NCBI GenBank assembly: GCA_018668695.1 | Contig: JABJBS010000111.1 | Coordinates: forward strand, 1-35,635 | DNA length: 35,635 nt | Origin: Deltaproteobacteria bacterium | Lineage (GTDB): Bacteria > Myxococcota > XYA12-FULL-58-9 > JABJBS01 | Direction: 5' to 3' | In this document: positions 1 to 9,780 of the stretch, one piece after another | Numbering within the stretch: the first letter of the stretch is position 1 | Layout: the number at the start of each line of letters is the position of its first letter | Made by a program: the position numbers and the translations under genes | The notes under the pieces: model-generated | What the model was told of the DNA's origin: nothing | Seen by the model: the letters and a program-made list of their open reading frames with translations, nothing else | The model's database searches: none

Positions 1-2
1 CT

Positions 3-3000
3 TACTGTGTTCATCTTGAAACTCTGGACGGTGGTGACTCCGCGGTTGCAATGGACCTGACCTTGCCTACCGGTAATCCGGTGGTGACGGGGTCTATAGA
101 CCAAGTAGCAGGTGAAATTACGATTGCTGGTACATGGGATGGCCTTGCGGCTCATGATGCGCAGATTGAGATTTATAAGAACAGTGATTGCAGTGGTGTC
201 GCAACGTTTATCGAAAGCCTTGGCTGGAACGTCTTACAAGGCACAGAGAAGACCTACCTCGAATCTGCGACCGCGTGGTTAAGCCGCGCGAGTGCTTACT
301 GCGCTAAACTACGACTCGGTGACTCCGTGGTTGAAATTGACCTCGGTACTTTGAATGTTGCGGAGTTCACGGCCGCCACATTGGATGCAGGTAACTTAAC
401 AGCGCTTAACTTACTGGCTCAATTTGAAACGAATCATGCAGTTGAAGTGACCCAAACTTTATACGAGGGGTCAACTGCCTCGAATGGTGAATGCGTAGGT
501 GGTACGCAGCTTGGAGATGCCTATGTGGTTATTTCCGACAACTCAGCACATGCTTGGGAGAGCAAAGCCGCTATGCCTCTTAAGCGAGGTGGCCTTTATT
601 GTGTTCAGTTCATTGCTGGAGATTCAGGGGGTGCCTCGGCTTCTGCGCAGTACCAAGTGCCTGACAACATCACTGCACTCGGTGGTTTTATAAATCAGGA
701 AACTGCGGTAATGACGATTAACGGCGGCTTCAGCGGAATTGCTGGAGGTGCATCTCGAATTGACCTACACGCCAACAGTGGTTGCTCAGGTACACCCATT
801 CAAACAACGGCAATTGTTTGGAACTCAATGGGCGCGGGCGTATTTCCCCATTTATTTCTACCTCCCGAATCAGGGTTTACTCGCGGTCTAAATTACTGTG
901 CCCGCCTTATTTTGGGCGAGGTTTCGCGTACGGTTGATTTGGGCGAGCTGACCTTTGCGAATTTGAGTGCGATATCGTTTGATGTTGCGAATGAAAACTT
1001 ACCGGCATTGGGGGCAACCTGGAGTTTGAGTCATGCGACGACAACACGCTCAACGCTTTATAAGGGGAGTTCCGCTCAAGGGACGACCTGTGCAGCTGGC
1101 GATGAGGTGTCTGCAACAGACCACGGTCACAGCGCGTCGACGTCGGTCAATTTTCAGAACCAAGAAAATTGGCAGCACCTCGAACGGGGTGTGAGTTATT
1201 GCCTTGAGGTTGAGGTTACTGATGGAGGTGGAGCGAAGACAGCTCGAAGCGTCACTGCTCCATCGAACACGCCCGGACTGACAGGGAATATCGATCAAGC
1301 CAATGCCAGCATCAGCCTGGTTGGAACATGGACAGGGCAAGCCGGAGCTGCCTCTCAATTGGAACTCTATAAGAATTCTACATGCACCGGTGAATCTATC
1401 GCCACATCGGCAATCAGTTACGAAAGCACTGTGCCGTACGGACATGTCTTTACGGTAGGCGATGTGGGTTCCATTGAACGTGGCTACTCATATTGTGCGC
1501 GCTTGCGATTTGGTGAGGTTACAACTCAGCTGGACCTTGGAGAGCTGGTTTACGCTGATTTCCTAGCGGCAGATCTTGTTTTAGATGATGTGAATACGCC
1601 AACCCTTGCTGCCAGCCATCAAATGAATCACGCGGTCGAGGTTCGTCAGAGCCTCCATTACGGTGCGGTTGTTCTTAATGACCGGTGCGAGGGAGGAAGT
1701 CAGATTGCAGAAGCGCGTTTGACGGCTCTTGAGACCGCCACGGAACTCTGGTCGAGCAGTGCTGAATGGCCACTTAGACGAGGTGGTACCTACTGCATGG
1801 AGTGGTCTACTACCGATGGTGGTGGCGCGAGCCAAGCCGTGACCTATACGGTGCCAAACAACATCACGGCACTAAGTGGCGTAGTCGACCAAGAAAATGC
1901 GACCTTTACAATATCGGGCAGCTGGACGGGACAGGCCGGTGGTGGTGCGCTGCTGGAACTCTTTGCCAATGCAGGATGTACTGGGGCTTCTACCAGCTCG
2001 GTCTCAAGCAGTTGGGATGGATTATCTTCCGCATTGTTACCACACATTTTTGAACCAGGCATCGATGGCTTTCAACGTGGGATAGACTATTGTGTCCAGC
2101 TGACATTGGGTGACGCACGGCAGACTTTTGAACTGGGTGAACTTGAATATGCCCATATCGCGGGGCCGGAGTTCGTCGTAGCAGACCCTTCATCGCCATC
2201 GCTTAGAGCCAACTGGTCTTTAAGCCACGCAACAACGTCTCAAACGAAAATATTTAAGGGCTCTACTGTTGCCGGTAACCTATGCAGCGGTGGCGAATTG
2301 CTTGAGTCGCACGAGCATGGGCATAACAGTGCTTTTACCAGGACATGGAACAATACCGTGCAAGCGCAGATCTTAGAGCGTGGCACTGAGTATTGCGTAG
2401 AGATATTGGTTACCGATGGTGGGGATGCGCAAACTGCCCGAGGGGTCATGGCGCCTACAAACAACCCGGTGCTTACAGGCACGGTTGATCAGGTGACCGG
2501 TACCATCTCCGTGAATGGAACGTGGGCCGGGCAGGCAGGTGCTTCGTCGCAGGCCGAACTCTTTGCAACGGCTGATTGTTCCGGTACGGCTATTGCCGCG
2601 GCTTCGATTGGTTATGATGCCCAAGGAGGCTTTGGTCATACGTTTGGTCCAGACGATGTTGCCGGTCTTGTGAGAGGGCAGAGTTACTGCAGTCGATTGA
2701 CCGTGGGTCAGCAGGTTCAGGATGTGCCACTTGGTTCATTGGATTTCGTTACTTTTGCTTCAGTCTCTCTAACGTTGGCCAACAGCAACACGCCGGCCGT
2801 TCGAGCAAGCTATACACTCAATCATGATTCACCTGTGCTCCTAGAGCTTTACCGCGGAGCGGCGCTGGCCGGAGACGATACTTGCAGTGGCGGTGTATTA
2901 GAGTTTGCGCAAAGGACAACCACTGGTGCGAGTCATGACGAGATATTTGAGAGCTCTGAAGCGGCAGCCTTGTGGCGAGGCACTCAATACTGTGTACAGT

Positions 3001-6000
3001 TCTTATCAACCGATTCTGGCGGTGCACGTGCAGCTGCTGTTTATGTTGTTCCGGCAGCTTCAACGGCATTCAGTGGCAATATGAACCAAGATGAGGCCAC
3101 TGTTTTAGTTAACGGCGGATGGAATGGTCAAGCCGGCGGCAATGCCCGCTTATCCGTTTTTCAAAATGGTACATGTACTGGTGCAGCGTTGTCGCAGAGA
3201 GAAATTTTGTGGAACGAGTTAAGTTCAGCAGTATTCGACCATACCTTTGACCCCGGTGGACAAGGGTTTGAGCGAGGCTATGAATATTGTGTGCAGCTCG
3301 AACTTGGCAATGATGTGAGGACCATTTCCCTTGGTGAACTTGAATACGGGTTCATCGATGCCATCAGCTTTTCGTCGGCAAACCTGGCTCTACCAAGCCT
3401 GGATGCAACATGGTCTCTGAATCACCGAGTTGCTTCGGAGTCTGTCCTGTACCGAGATTCCGTTTCAGCAGGGCATGTCTGCAGTGGTAATAGCAAAGTA
3501 GAGGTTTCTCGAGAAACACACGATACATTAAACACGGCAACCAAGAGCTGGTTGAACACAGATGACTGGCAAAATTTAGCGCGCGGGACACCGTATTGCC
3601 TTGAAGTAAAAGTACTTGATGCGGAGGCTTATCAGACGGCGAGAACTTTTGAGTTTCCCGACAACGATTCATTTGTTCAAGGTGATTTGGATGTAGATAC
3701 GGCAACGGTAACCCTTACTGGGTTTTGGACAGGGAATGCTGGCGCTTCAGCAATGATAGAGCTCTTCCCAACGAACGATTGCAGCGGCGCTGCTCTTGAT
3801 GTTTCTGCTATCCCTTATAATCAGGCCGACGGTTATACCTATGTGGTAGACCCAACAGATTTGCCAGCGCTTGTTCGCGGCCTCTCTTACTGTGGTCGTC
3901 TGGTTCTCGGCGATTCCACCCACGACTTGTCTCTAGGAGAGCTGCCATTCGCGGACATCACTTCTATCGACTTGATTGTGAGCAACGCAGCAACGCCAGA
4001 GCTTCAAGCCACATGGGAACTCGAGCCGAATGGACCAACTACAGCTAAACTTTACGCGGGGTCCAGTCTCAATGGTGATGAGACAGCCTGTGTGGGCGGC
4101 GCCTTAGTCGTGGATTCTACGGTCAGTGTGGACCATGCCGATGGCGGGACGCATCAATGGGCCAATACGGAAGCATGGCACCCCTTAGAGCGTGGCTTAG
4201 AGTATTGTTCTCAGGTTGAAACAGAGGATGGTGGAGAGGCGACAAGGGCGGCTCTCGTGATGTTGCCGGCTACCGGGGTATCGCTGGCAGGCTCTGTGGA
4301 TCAGGACGATGCGCTGCTTACGCTGGATGCCAGTTGGGACGGTAATGCAGGGGCGGGTGCGACGGTCGTGTTGTACCGCAGTGCAAATTGTACGCAAAAC
4401 CCCGTTGCGGTGGAATCTATTGAATGGAATCAGTCAACAACGTGGTCGCACACTTGGGACCAAGATGACCACCCGGGGATTATACGTGGGCACGATTACT
4501 GTGCGCGTCTTGTTTTGGGGCAGGTCGTGGTGGATTACCCTCTCGGCTTTTTGGTTGAATGGGCTTATGTCGATTCGCTGGTTATCAGCACTGAGCAAGA
4601 AAGTGTTCCGTCTATTCGCTCATCGTGGGTACTTAGCCAGGACGAGGTGACTTCGACAAAGCTTTATCGTGGCGGCGTGGTTAACGGCGATACGTGCGAG
4701 GGCGGTGTTCTTATCGATAGCCAAGACCACAATGGAACGGCAAGAACCGTTTTGTGGTCAAACAGCGAAGACTGGCATCTAATCGAGCGTGGGCGCGATT
4801 ATTGTGTGCAATTGAATGTACAGGACACAGGGGCCGACGAAGCTTCGGCGGTGATGGTTCTTGGCGATGCCAGTATGGATCTTTCCGCTTCGGTGAATCA
4901 GGATGATGTTTCATTTACTGTTACGGGTGTTTGGCAGGGCAACGCTGGTGCAAGTTCTAACCTTACACTCTACCAGTCAGCAGATTGCACTGATAACCCA
5001 CTGCGTGTGGTCGACATTGGTTGGGATGTTGCGTCGGGGGTTCAGGAAGTATTTACCCCTGGAAACACACCTGGTCTGGAGCGCGGCTTTAGTTATTGTG
5101 CAAAACTTAGCTTGGGCGGAGCGCAAACGGTTCATGCTCTAGGGGAACTGCATTACAGCACAATCGGTGGGCTGGGCTTCTCGATGACGGATTCATGGGG
5201 CCCAACGCTTCGGGGCCAATGGTCGTTAACCCCGATGGGGATAAGTAGCGCAACTCTCTATGAGGGTGGTACAGCCGAAAATGGTGTATGCGTCGACGGC
5301 GAGTCGGTACTTAGTGAGAGTTACGGACATCTCGGCAGTGTTGTAGCTGATTGGCAGAATACAGGATTACTCAAACGCGGTGCGACCTATTGCTTGGAAG
5401 TGAATACCCAAGATGGTGGTGCGGACAGTGCGTCAGCCAATTTCAGTGTGCCTGCGAACAATCCAGCGATGATTGCTACCTTAAACCAGGTGACAGCAAC
5501 TGTGACCGTTGAGGCCAGCTGGGATGGAATGGCTGGAGCAGCTTCCAGCGTCACACTTTACCGAAGTTCGAACTGTGCGAGTGCCCCTGCGGAAGAAAGA
5601 GTCATTGCTTGGGACTTAGCCGGCGGTGACGATTTCGATTTCACTGAGGCAGATGGAAGCGTTATTCGCGGTTTTGATTACTGTGTTGCCCTAGACATCG
5701 GTGATGTGCGGTTAACGCAGTCTGTTGGCTTCTTGGTTGCCTTCGGTCTCTTTGACCAAGTGAACTTTAATGTGGATGACATCGATGCGCCAAGCCTCAC
5801 GGCGAGTTGGACGATGAGTCAGCCGACAGTAACGACGAGCCAGTTATTTAGAAACAGCGTAGCGAACGAAGCCGGGGATGACTGTATCGGTCCTGATAGT
5901 GAGCTGATTCTCGAAGAGACACAAGACCATCTAGAGGCCATCACTCAAGACTGGCAGAACACTGAGCAGTGGCACAATCTATCCCGCGGCATGGATTACT

Positions 6001-6370
6001 GTTTGCACATTCAGACAGATGACGGTGGTAATCAACATATCGCGACCGATTTGAACTTAGGCGGTTCCCTGGGTTTCGTTGCCGGTACCCTGGATGAGTA
6101 CGCGCCAGGAATAACCGTGAGCGCCTCTTGGTCGGGTAATGCCGGTGGTGGGCCAGCTTATGTTGGGTTTTATCCTGCAACGGGTGGGGCGTGTGGTGAG
6201 TGTGCGCCTGAACTCGAGAACCAGCGCGCGATTCCATGGAATACGCTCGGCGGAGATCAGTATACCTTTATCGATGTTACTGAAACTCGATTGGAGCGAG
6301 GGGCCGATTATTGCGCCTGTATGCGGCTCGGGAACTTAGAGTCGTCGGCTTATGTTGGTGAATTGGGCGG
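3..6370 (+). repeat. Tandem ABAB array of ~100-residue two-cysteine modules (about 600 bp per AB pair)
   Basis: Eleven A modules begin near VVTGSIDQ, ALGGFINQ, GLTGNIDQ, ALSGVVDQ, VLTGTVDQ, AFSGNMNQ, FVQGDLDV, SLAGSVDQ, DLSASVNQ, AMIATLNQ and FVAGTLDE, spaced about 195-205 codons apart. A and B share an LY..(N/S)...C.G element, followed about 35-45 residues later by RG..YC. They therefore probably descend from one ancestral module that duplicated and diverged before the pair was amplified. The codons differ between copies, so the duplications are not recent. Confidence 0.85.
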
Positions 6371-8540
6371 CGTTCCGCCTAGGTACCGAGAGACGCTGGT
6401 CGAAGTTGATGGTTCTCTTGCTGCACTTTACGACACCTATGAAGATGAGGACTTTGCTGAATCTTTGAATGCCGCTCGTGGGCATATTGGGTATGCGCTG
6501 GACTATTGGGATGCACGGACTTCGCTGAGTGAAGTTGGCGAATTTGCGGACCGCCAAATTCAATGGGGGCCATCTTTTAGGAGGGCCCAGAAGGCAGTTG
6601 AAGACATGGTGCGCGCACGCTCAGGAGGAGGGCCAGGTAGCCTGAGAGGCATGGAGTCGCGCCTTGGCTCGGTCATGCTTTACGAGGCAAGACTTCGAGC
6701 ATCTCTAAGCCAAGCGGCCTTGGACGCAAGCAGTCCTGGTTGGTGGCTTAGAGCCACAGAAGTTAGCTACTCAACTGCTCAAAACGGTTTCCAGAGTTTG
6801 TATGGATTGGAACGAGCGGATGCTGCGGCCGATGCCTACGATGCCGCTGCTCCCGTTTACGAACAACAGTATCAAGAGGCTAACCAGGTGAGTCGGGCTC
6901 AAGTGGCTGTCGACGCGCAAATGGCGCAGCCTCGTGAAAACCGTCCTAGACTTGAACTGATTCAGGCAATCGATGCCATGATGATTTCAGGCTTGAAGCC
7001 AGAGCTGGAAGCAGCGGTTGAGGTCTCTTTGGCGGGTCGCGAAAAGTTGGAAGCGGTGATTGGTCGCCTTGAGAATATCGACGCATGCCTTGAAGACCTA
7101 GCGGCTTTCCAGCTTAACGATAAGCAGTTCACGCTTTGCTATCTTGATGTGGTGAAGATTGTGGAGGAACTTGAAAGTTTTGAAAGCGCACTGGTGAACA
7201 CGCATACGTGGCGTGCGCTTCTTGGCTACTCTGTTTTTGCACTGCTGGATATCTCACTTTACCACGGCTCGAATCCATTGGTTACCCAGCCGAACATTGA
7301 GGCTGACACTGACGGACAAGAAGCATTTGACAACTTTGAACTCGGACTTTTAGAGCTTCGAAATGGCGACATCGAAACTTCGCTCGACCGCTACACGCGA
7401 AACGACTGTCTGATTGTGAGAATGTTCAATCGCTACTATGCAATCTCTGGCGGCGGGGCGAATTTTGATCACATTGAAGAGGCTGGTTATTGCCCAGATG
7501 CATCGAATGAATGTGTGGTACCGGACACCTGTTCCGAATCGGCCACGTGCATTGACAGAATCGTTGGTTATGAGTGCCTGTGTGATGAGGGCTTTGAACT
7601 GAATAACGTGAATGAATGTGTCGACTTGGATGAGTGTACCTTTGGAATATCGACATGCTCACCGGTGGCCGAGTGTACCAATGAAGTAGGTAGTTTTACA
7701 TGCGAGTGTCCTGAAGGCTTCGGAGGTGAGTTCTGTTCCGAATGTGAGACAGGTTACGCGGGTGTCCTTTGTGACCAGTGTGATATCAACGGGGGCTTTG
7801 TCGAGTTCCCTGTCTTGAGCGGACTTTGCATCGCTGACCCGTGCTCGGGGCAGTCTTGCCTAGGTCTGGATTCGTGCAGCCCTGATTCTACCGGAGTTGT
7901 GACCGAGACGGGTGTATGCTCCGTCGTCGGTCCAGACAGCTATTCCTGCAGCGCGCTAACCACTGCGTGTCTCCCAGGAACGGCTTGTAATGGTTTTGAA
8001 GGGGTTCATGCTGATTGTATGGTGGAGCCATTCTTCTCCGAGTACATTGAGGGGTCCTCTTGGAACAAGGCGCTAGAAATTTACAATCCGAATGAGCAAG
8101 CATTCAATTTAGAACATTGCTGGGTGGAAATATATTCCAATGGCAGCACCGACGTGGGTTACACGGTGGCACTTTCGGATGTAGTGCCGGGCGGCGAAAC
8201 TCAAGTTCTATGTAATGACCGTATGGACGAAAGTGAGCAGGGACGCTGTGACATCTTAGAGAATTCACTCATCTTTAATGGTGATGATGCCGTGGTATTG
8301 ATTTGCGGCGGTGCTGGTGATGCCGAGGCCCGAAGAATTGCAGATGTAATCGGCCAGGTTGGTAATGACCCGGGTTCGAGCTGGGGCAGTGGCAATCTGA
8401 GTACCAAGAATGCAACGCTGCGACGAGATTGCGGTGTGGTTATCGGCGATGATGTGAAAGACGATGTCTTTACGCCGGCAGAGTCGTTTGTCGGAGAAGA
8501 TATAGACGTATTCGACGGGCTTGGTGCCCACTGTGATTAG
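3..8540 (+). CDS. Giant secreted modular protein, 5'-truncated by the window (alternating two-Cys modules, EGF-like, lamin-tail domain)
   Basis: The frame is already open at base 3 and reads a module end (YC..., DGGDSA) before the first ATG at 51, so the gene starts outside the window. About 2845 residues are visible. From base 3 to about 6370, two related ~100-residue modules alternate. Type A reads roughly DQ..AT..V.GSW.GQAG, LY.N..C.G, RG..YC.RL.LG, LGEL. Type B reads ASWSL.H, LY.GS...G..C.GG, ERG..YC, DGG. I count 11 A and 10 complete B modules, each with one spaced cysteine pair, which suggests disulphide-stabilised beta domains. Bases 6370-7480 look helical and charged. Bases 7500-7770 hold EGF-like modules, including a calcium-type DLDEC...GSFTCECPEGF signature. 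Bases 8010-8540 match a lamin-tail domain (FSEYIEGSSWNKALEIYNP, NGDDAVVL, DVIGQVG, FDGLGAHCD). The A and B modules are not a family I can name. The role is inferred to be extracellular, perhaps adhesion; no enzyme motif is visible. Confidence 0.93.
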   Translation, partial: YCVHLETLDGGDSAVAMDLTLPTGNPVVTGSIDQVAGEITIAGTWDGLAAHDAQIEIYKNSDCSGVATFIESLGWNVLQGTEKTYLESATAWLSRASAYCAKLRLGDSVVEIDLGTLNVAEFTAATLDAGNLTALNLLAQFETNHAVEVTQTLYEGSTASNGECVGGTQLGDAYVVISDNSAHAWESKAAMPLKRGGLYCVQFIAGDSGGASASAQYQVPDNITALGGFINQETAVMTINGGFSGIAGGASRIDLHANSGCSGTPIQTTAIVWNSMGAGVFPHLFLPPESGFTRGLNYCARLILGEVSRTVDLGELTFANLSAISFDVANENLPALGATWSLSHATTTRSTLYKGSSAQGTTCAAGDEVSATDHGHSASTSVNFQNQENWQHLERGVSYCLEVEVTDGGGAKTARSVTAPSNTPGLTGNIDQANASISLVGTWTGQAGAASQLELYKNSTCTGESIATSAISYESTVPYGHVFTVGDVGSIERGYSYCARLRFGEVTTQLDLGELVYADFLAADLVLDDVNTPTLAASHQMNHAVEVRQSLHYGAVVLNDRCEGGSQIAEARLTALETATELWSSSAEWPLRRGGTYCMEWSTTDGGGASQAVTYTVPNNITALSGVVDQENATFTISGSWTGQAGGGALLELFANAGCTGASTSSVSSSWDGLSSALLPHIFEPGIDGFQRGIDYCVQLTLGDARQTFELGELEYAHIAGPEFVVADPSSPSLRANWSLSHATTSQTKIFKGSTVAGNLCSGGELLESHEHGHNSAFTRTWNNTVQAQILERGTEYCVEILVTDGGDAQTARGVMAPTNNPVLTGTVDQVTGTISVNGTWAGQAGASSQAELFATADCSGTAIAAASIGYDAQGGFGHTFGPDDVAGLVRGQSYCSRLTVGQQVQDVPLGSLDFVTFASVSLTLANSNTPAVRASYTLNHDSPVLLELYRGAALAGDDTCSGGVLEFAQRTTTGASHDEIFESSEAAALWRGTQYCVQFLSTDSGGARAAAVYVVPAASTAFSGNMNQDEATVLVNGGWNGQAGGNARLSVFQNGTCTGAALSQREILWNELSSAVFDHTFDPGGQGFERGYEYCVQLELGNDVRTISLGELEYGFIDAISFSSANLALPSLDATWSLNHRVASESVLYRDSVSAGHVCSGNSKVEVSRETHDTLNTATKSWLNTDDWQNLARGTPYCLEVKVLDAEAYQTARTFEFPDNDSFVQGDLDVDTATVTLTGFWTGNAGASAMIELFPTNDCSGAALDVSAIPYNQADGYTYVVDPTDLPALVRGLSYCGRLVLGDSTHDLSLGELPFADITSIDLIVSNAATPELQATWELEPNGPTTAKLYAGSSLNGDETACVGGALVVDSTVSVDHADGGTHQWANTEAWHPLERGLEYCSQVETEDGGEATRAALVMLPATGVSLAGSVDQDDALLTLDASWDGNAGAGATVVLYRSANCTQNPVAVESIEWNQSTTWSHTWDQDDHPGIIRGHDYCARLVLGQVVVDYPLGFLVEWAYVDSLVISTEQESVPSIRSSWVLSQDEVTSTKLYRGGVVNGDTCEGGVLIDSQDHNGTARTVLWSNSEDWHLIERGRDYCVQLNVQDTGADEASAVMVLGDASMDLSASVNQDDVSFTVTGVWQGNAGASSNLTLYQSADCTDNPLRVVDIGWDVASGVQEVFTPGNTPGLERGFSYCAKLSLGGAQTVHALGELHYSTIGGLGFSMTDSWGPTLRGQWSLTPMGISSATLYEGGTAENGVCVDGESVLSESYGHLGSVVADWQNTGLLKRGATYCLEVNTQDGGADSASANFSVPANNPAMIATLNQVTATVTVEASWDGMAGAASSVTLYRSSNCASAPAEERVIAWDLAGGDDFDFTEADGSVIRGFDYCVALDIGDVRLTQSVGFLVAFGLFDQVNFNVDDIDAPSLTASWTMSQPTVTTSQLFRNSVANEAGDDCIGPDSELILEETQDHLEAITQDWQNTEQWHNLSRGMDYCLHIQTDDGGNQHIATDLNLGGSLGFVAGTLDEYAPGITVSASWSGNAGGGPAYVGFYPATGGACGECAPELENQRAIPWNTLGGDQYTFIDVTETRLERGADYCACMRLGNLESSAYVGELGGVPPRYRETLVEVDGSLAALYDTYEDEDFAESLNAARGHIGYALDYWDARTSLSEVGEFADRQIQWGPSFRRAQKAVEDMVRARSGGGPGSLRGMESRLGSVMLYEARLRASLSQAALDASSPGWWLRATEVSYSTAQNGFQSLYGLERADAAADAYDAAAPVYEQQYQEANQVSRAQVAVDAQMAQPRENRPRLELIQAIDAMMISGLKPELEAAVEVSLAGREKLEAVIGRLENIDACLEDLAAFQLNDKQFTLCYLDVVKIVEELESFESALVNTHTWRALLGYSVFALLDISLYHGSNPLVTQPNIEADTDGQEAFDNFELGLLELRNGDIETSLDRYTRNDCLIVRMFNRYYAISGGGANFDHIEEAGYCPDASNECVVPDTCSESATCIDRIVGYECLCDEGFELNNVNECVDLDECTFGISTCSPVAECTNEVGSFTCECPEGFGGEFCSECETGYAGVLCDQCDINGGFVEFPVLSGLCIADPCSGQSCLGLDSCSPDSTGVVTETGVCSVVGPDSYSCSALTTACLPGTACNGFEGVHADCMVEPFFSEYIEGSSWNKALEIYNPNEQAFNLEHCWVEIYSNGSTDVGYTVALSDVVPGGETQVLCNDRMDESEQGRCDILENSLIFNGDDAVVLICGGAGDAEARRIADVIGQVGNDPGSSWGSGNLSTKNATLRRDCGVVIGDDVKDDVFTPAESFVGEDIDVFDGLGAHCD

Positions 8541-8610
8541 AGTTTCGCAGTGATGTTAGCTTAGGTTCTTTAGTCGGTTACATGCTTAATGGGTGAGGGA
8601 GACTTTGGCT

Positions 8611-9771
8611 TCAGGTTCTATAGAGGCCAACTGCCTTAAGCTCCAAGAAATCTCGAACTTGTGCATCGCCGAGATCAATATGCTCCAGAAAATCAGAATG
8701 CTCTACCAGCTCAGATTCGGATAATACCATCACGTGGGGAAAGGAACCCAGAGGTGATGTTTCGGGGTGGGCCAGAGCGTGCTTTGTGAAATCCTGAAGA
8801 CGTGAGGCTAGGTTGGGCGGCCGACCGATCACTGCAAGTTCGGAGCGGCGCTCACTTCCGATGGTGCCGAGAATAACATCGCCCGTGGTCACTCCTATAC
8901 TCAGACGAAGATCCGCGTATTGACCACCCGCAATATTTTGAACCATCGGTGGGAAAGCATCTGCGATGTTCTTCGCCGCTCTAAGGGATGGACCAGTTGG
9001 GTCGCCGCCGGCTAGGCCAAAAACGGCCATGAGGCCGTCGCCCATATGCTTATCTACAATGCCACCGCAGTCATAAATGATTCTATGAATTGGGCTAAAG
9101 AGTTCTTGAAGCAGTCCGAAGATATCACCCGGGCTGGATGTAGCTGACAATTGTGTAAAGCCTCGCACATCGAGCATCAAGATTCCCACTCGGATACGCT
9201 TGGGCTCTTGCATGACGTTGAGTGGCGTTTCCCGTCGCATGGACCCGCCCAGGATTTCGTTTTCTTTATGGAGTTCGGAGTTCTCTTCCAGAATATCTTT
9301 AAGCAAAGCTAATAGTCGGCGATTCTCCTCTACAACCGTATTTTCAGTGACAGCGGCATCAACGACGGCATTGAGACTTTCGCGATTGACCGGCTTGGTC
9401 ACGTACCTAAAAATACCTGCTTCGTTTACTGCACTGATGACGCCTTGGAGGTCAGCGTAGCCCGTGATGATAATACGGGGAGCCGCGTGCTGACGTCTCT
9501 TAAGTTCACGGCAGAGCTGCATACCTGTCATTTTAGGCATTCGGTGGTCAGTGACGACGACGTGGATATCCTGCTCGTTGATAACCGTAAGTGCTTCGTC
9601 ACCGGATTGAGCTGTGAGCACGTTAAATCGCTGTTCGAGTGCTGCACGGTAAAGAGTCAAGTTAGGAGCTTCGTCATCGACAACGAGTACGGTTGCCTGA
9701 GAACTCTTGTCTATAGGCTCCGGCTCTTGCTCATCAAAGACTTTTTGGGCTTTGTCCCAATTGATTTTCAT
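8611..9771 (-). CDS. Response regulator with class III nucleotide cyclase output domain
   Basis: This 386-residue cytoplasmic protein has a receiver domain (about 26-145), a short coiled-coil linker (about 147-178) and a class III adenylate/guanylate cyclase domain (about 195-386). The receiver has the acidic pair D32/D33, phospho-acceptor D75, T103 and K126. The cyclase has metal-binding D201 (LMLDVRGFT) and D245 (HMGDG), nucleotide-binding K241, and N320 and R324 (PNLASRL). The position that is usually Thr or Asp for base recognition (YTVIG in many bacterial enzymes) reads ELAVIG, with Ala313, so cAMP as product is likely but not certain. I start at ATG 9771, not the in-frame TTG one codon earlier: AGGGA lies about 7 bases upstream and overlaps the stop codon of the giant lipoprotein gene, suggesting translational coupling. 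The receiver resembles that of the HD-GYP-like protein at 28072-29268. Confidence 0.93.
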   Translation of the reverse strand: MKINWDKAQKVFDEQEPEPIDKSSQATVLVVDDEAPNLTLYRAALEQRFNVLTAQSGDEALTVINEQDIHVVVTDHRMPKMTGMQLCRELKRRQHAAPRIIITGYADLQGVISAVNEAGIFRYVTKPVNRESLNAVVDAAVTENTVVEENRRLLALLKDILEENSELHKENEILGGSMRRETPLNVMQEPKRIRVGILMLDVRGFTQLSATSSPGDIFGLLQELFSPIHRIIYDCGGIVDKHMGDGLMAVFGLAGGDPTGPSLRAAKNIADAFPPMVQNIAGGQYADLRLSIGVTTGDVILGTIGSERRSELAVIGRPPNLASRLQDFTKHALAHPETSPLGSFPHVMVLSESELVEHSDFLEHIDLGDAQVRDFLELKAVGLYRT

Positions 9772-9780
9772 CAATATTCC

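Noticed and set aside
8541-8610. Gap between the convergent giant gene and the REC-cyclase gene
   Set aside because: No hairpin with a U-tract is visible in these 70 bases, so no terminator is called.
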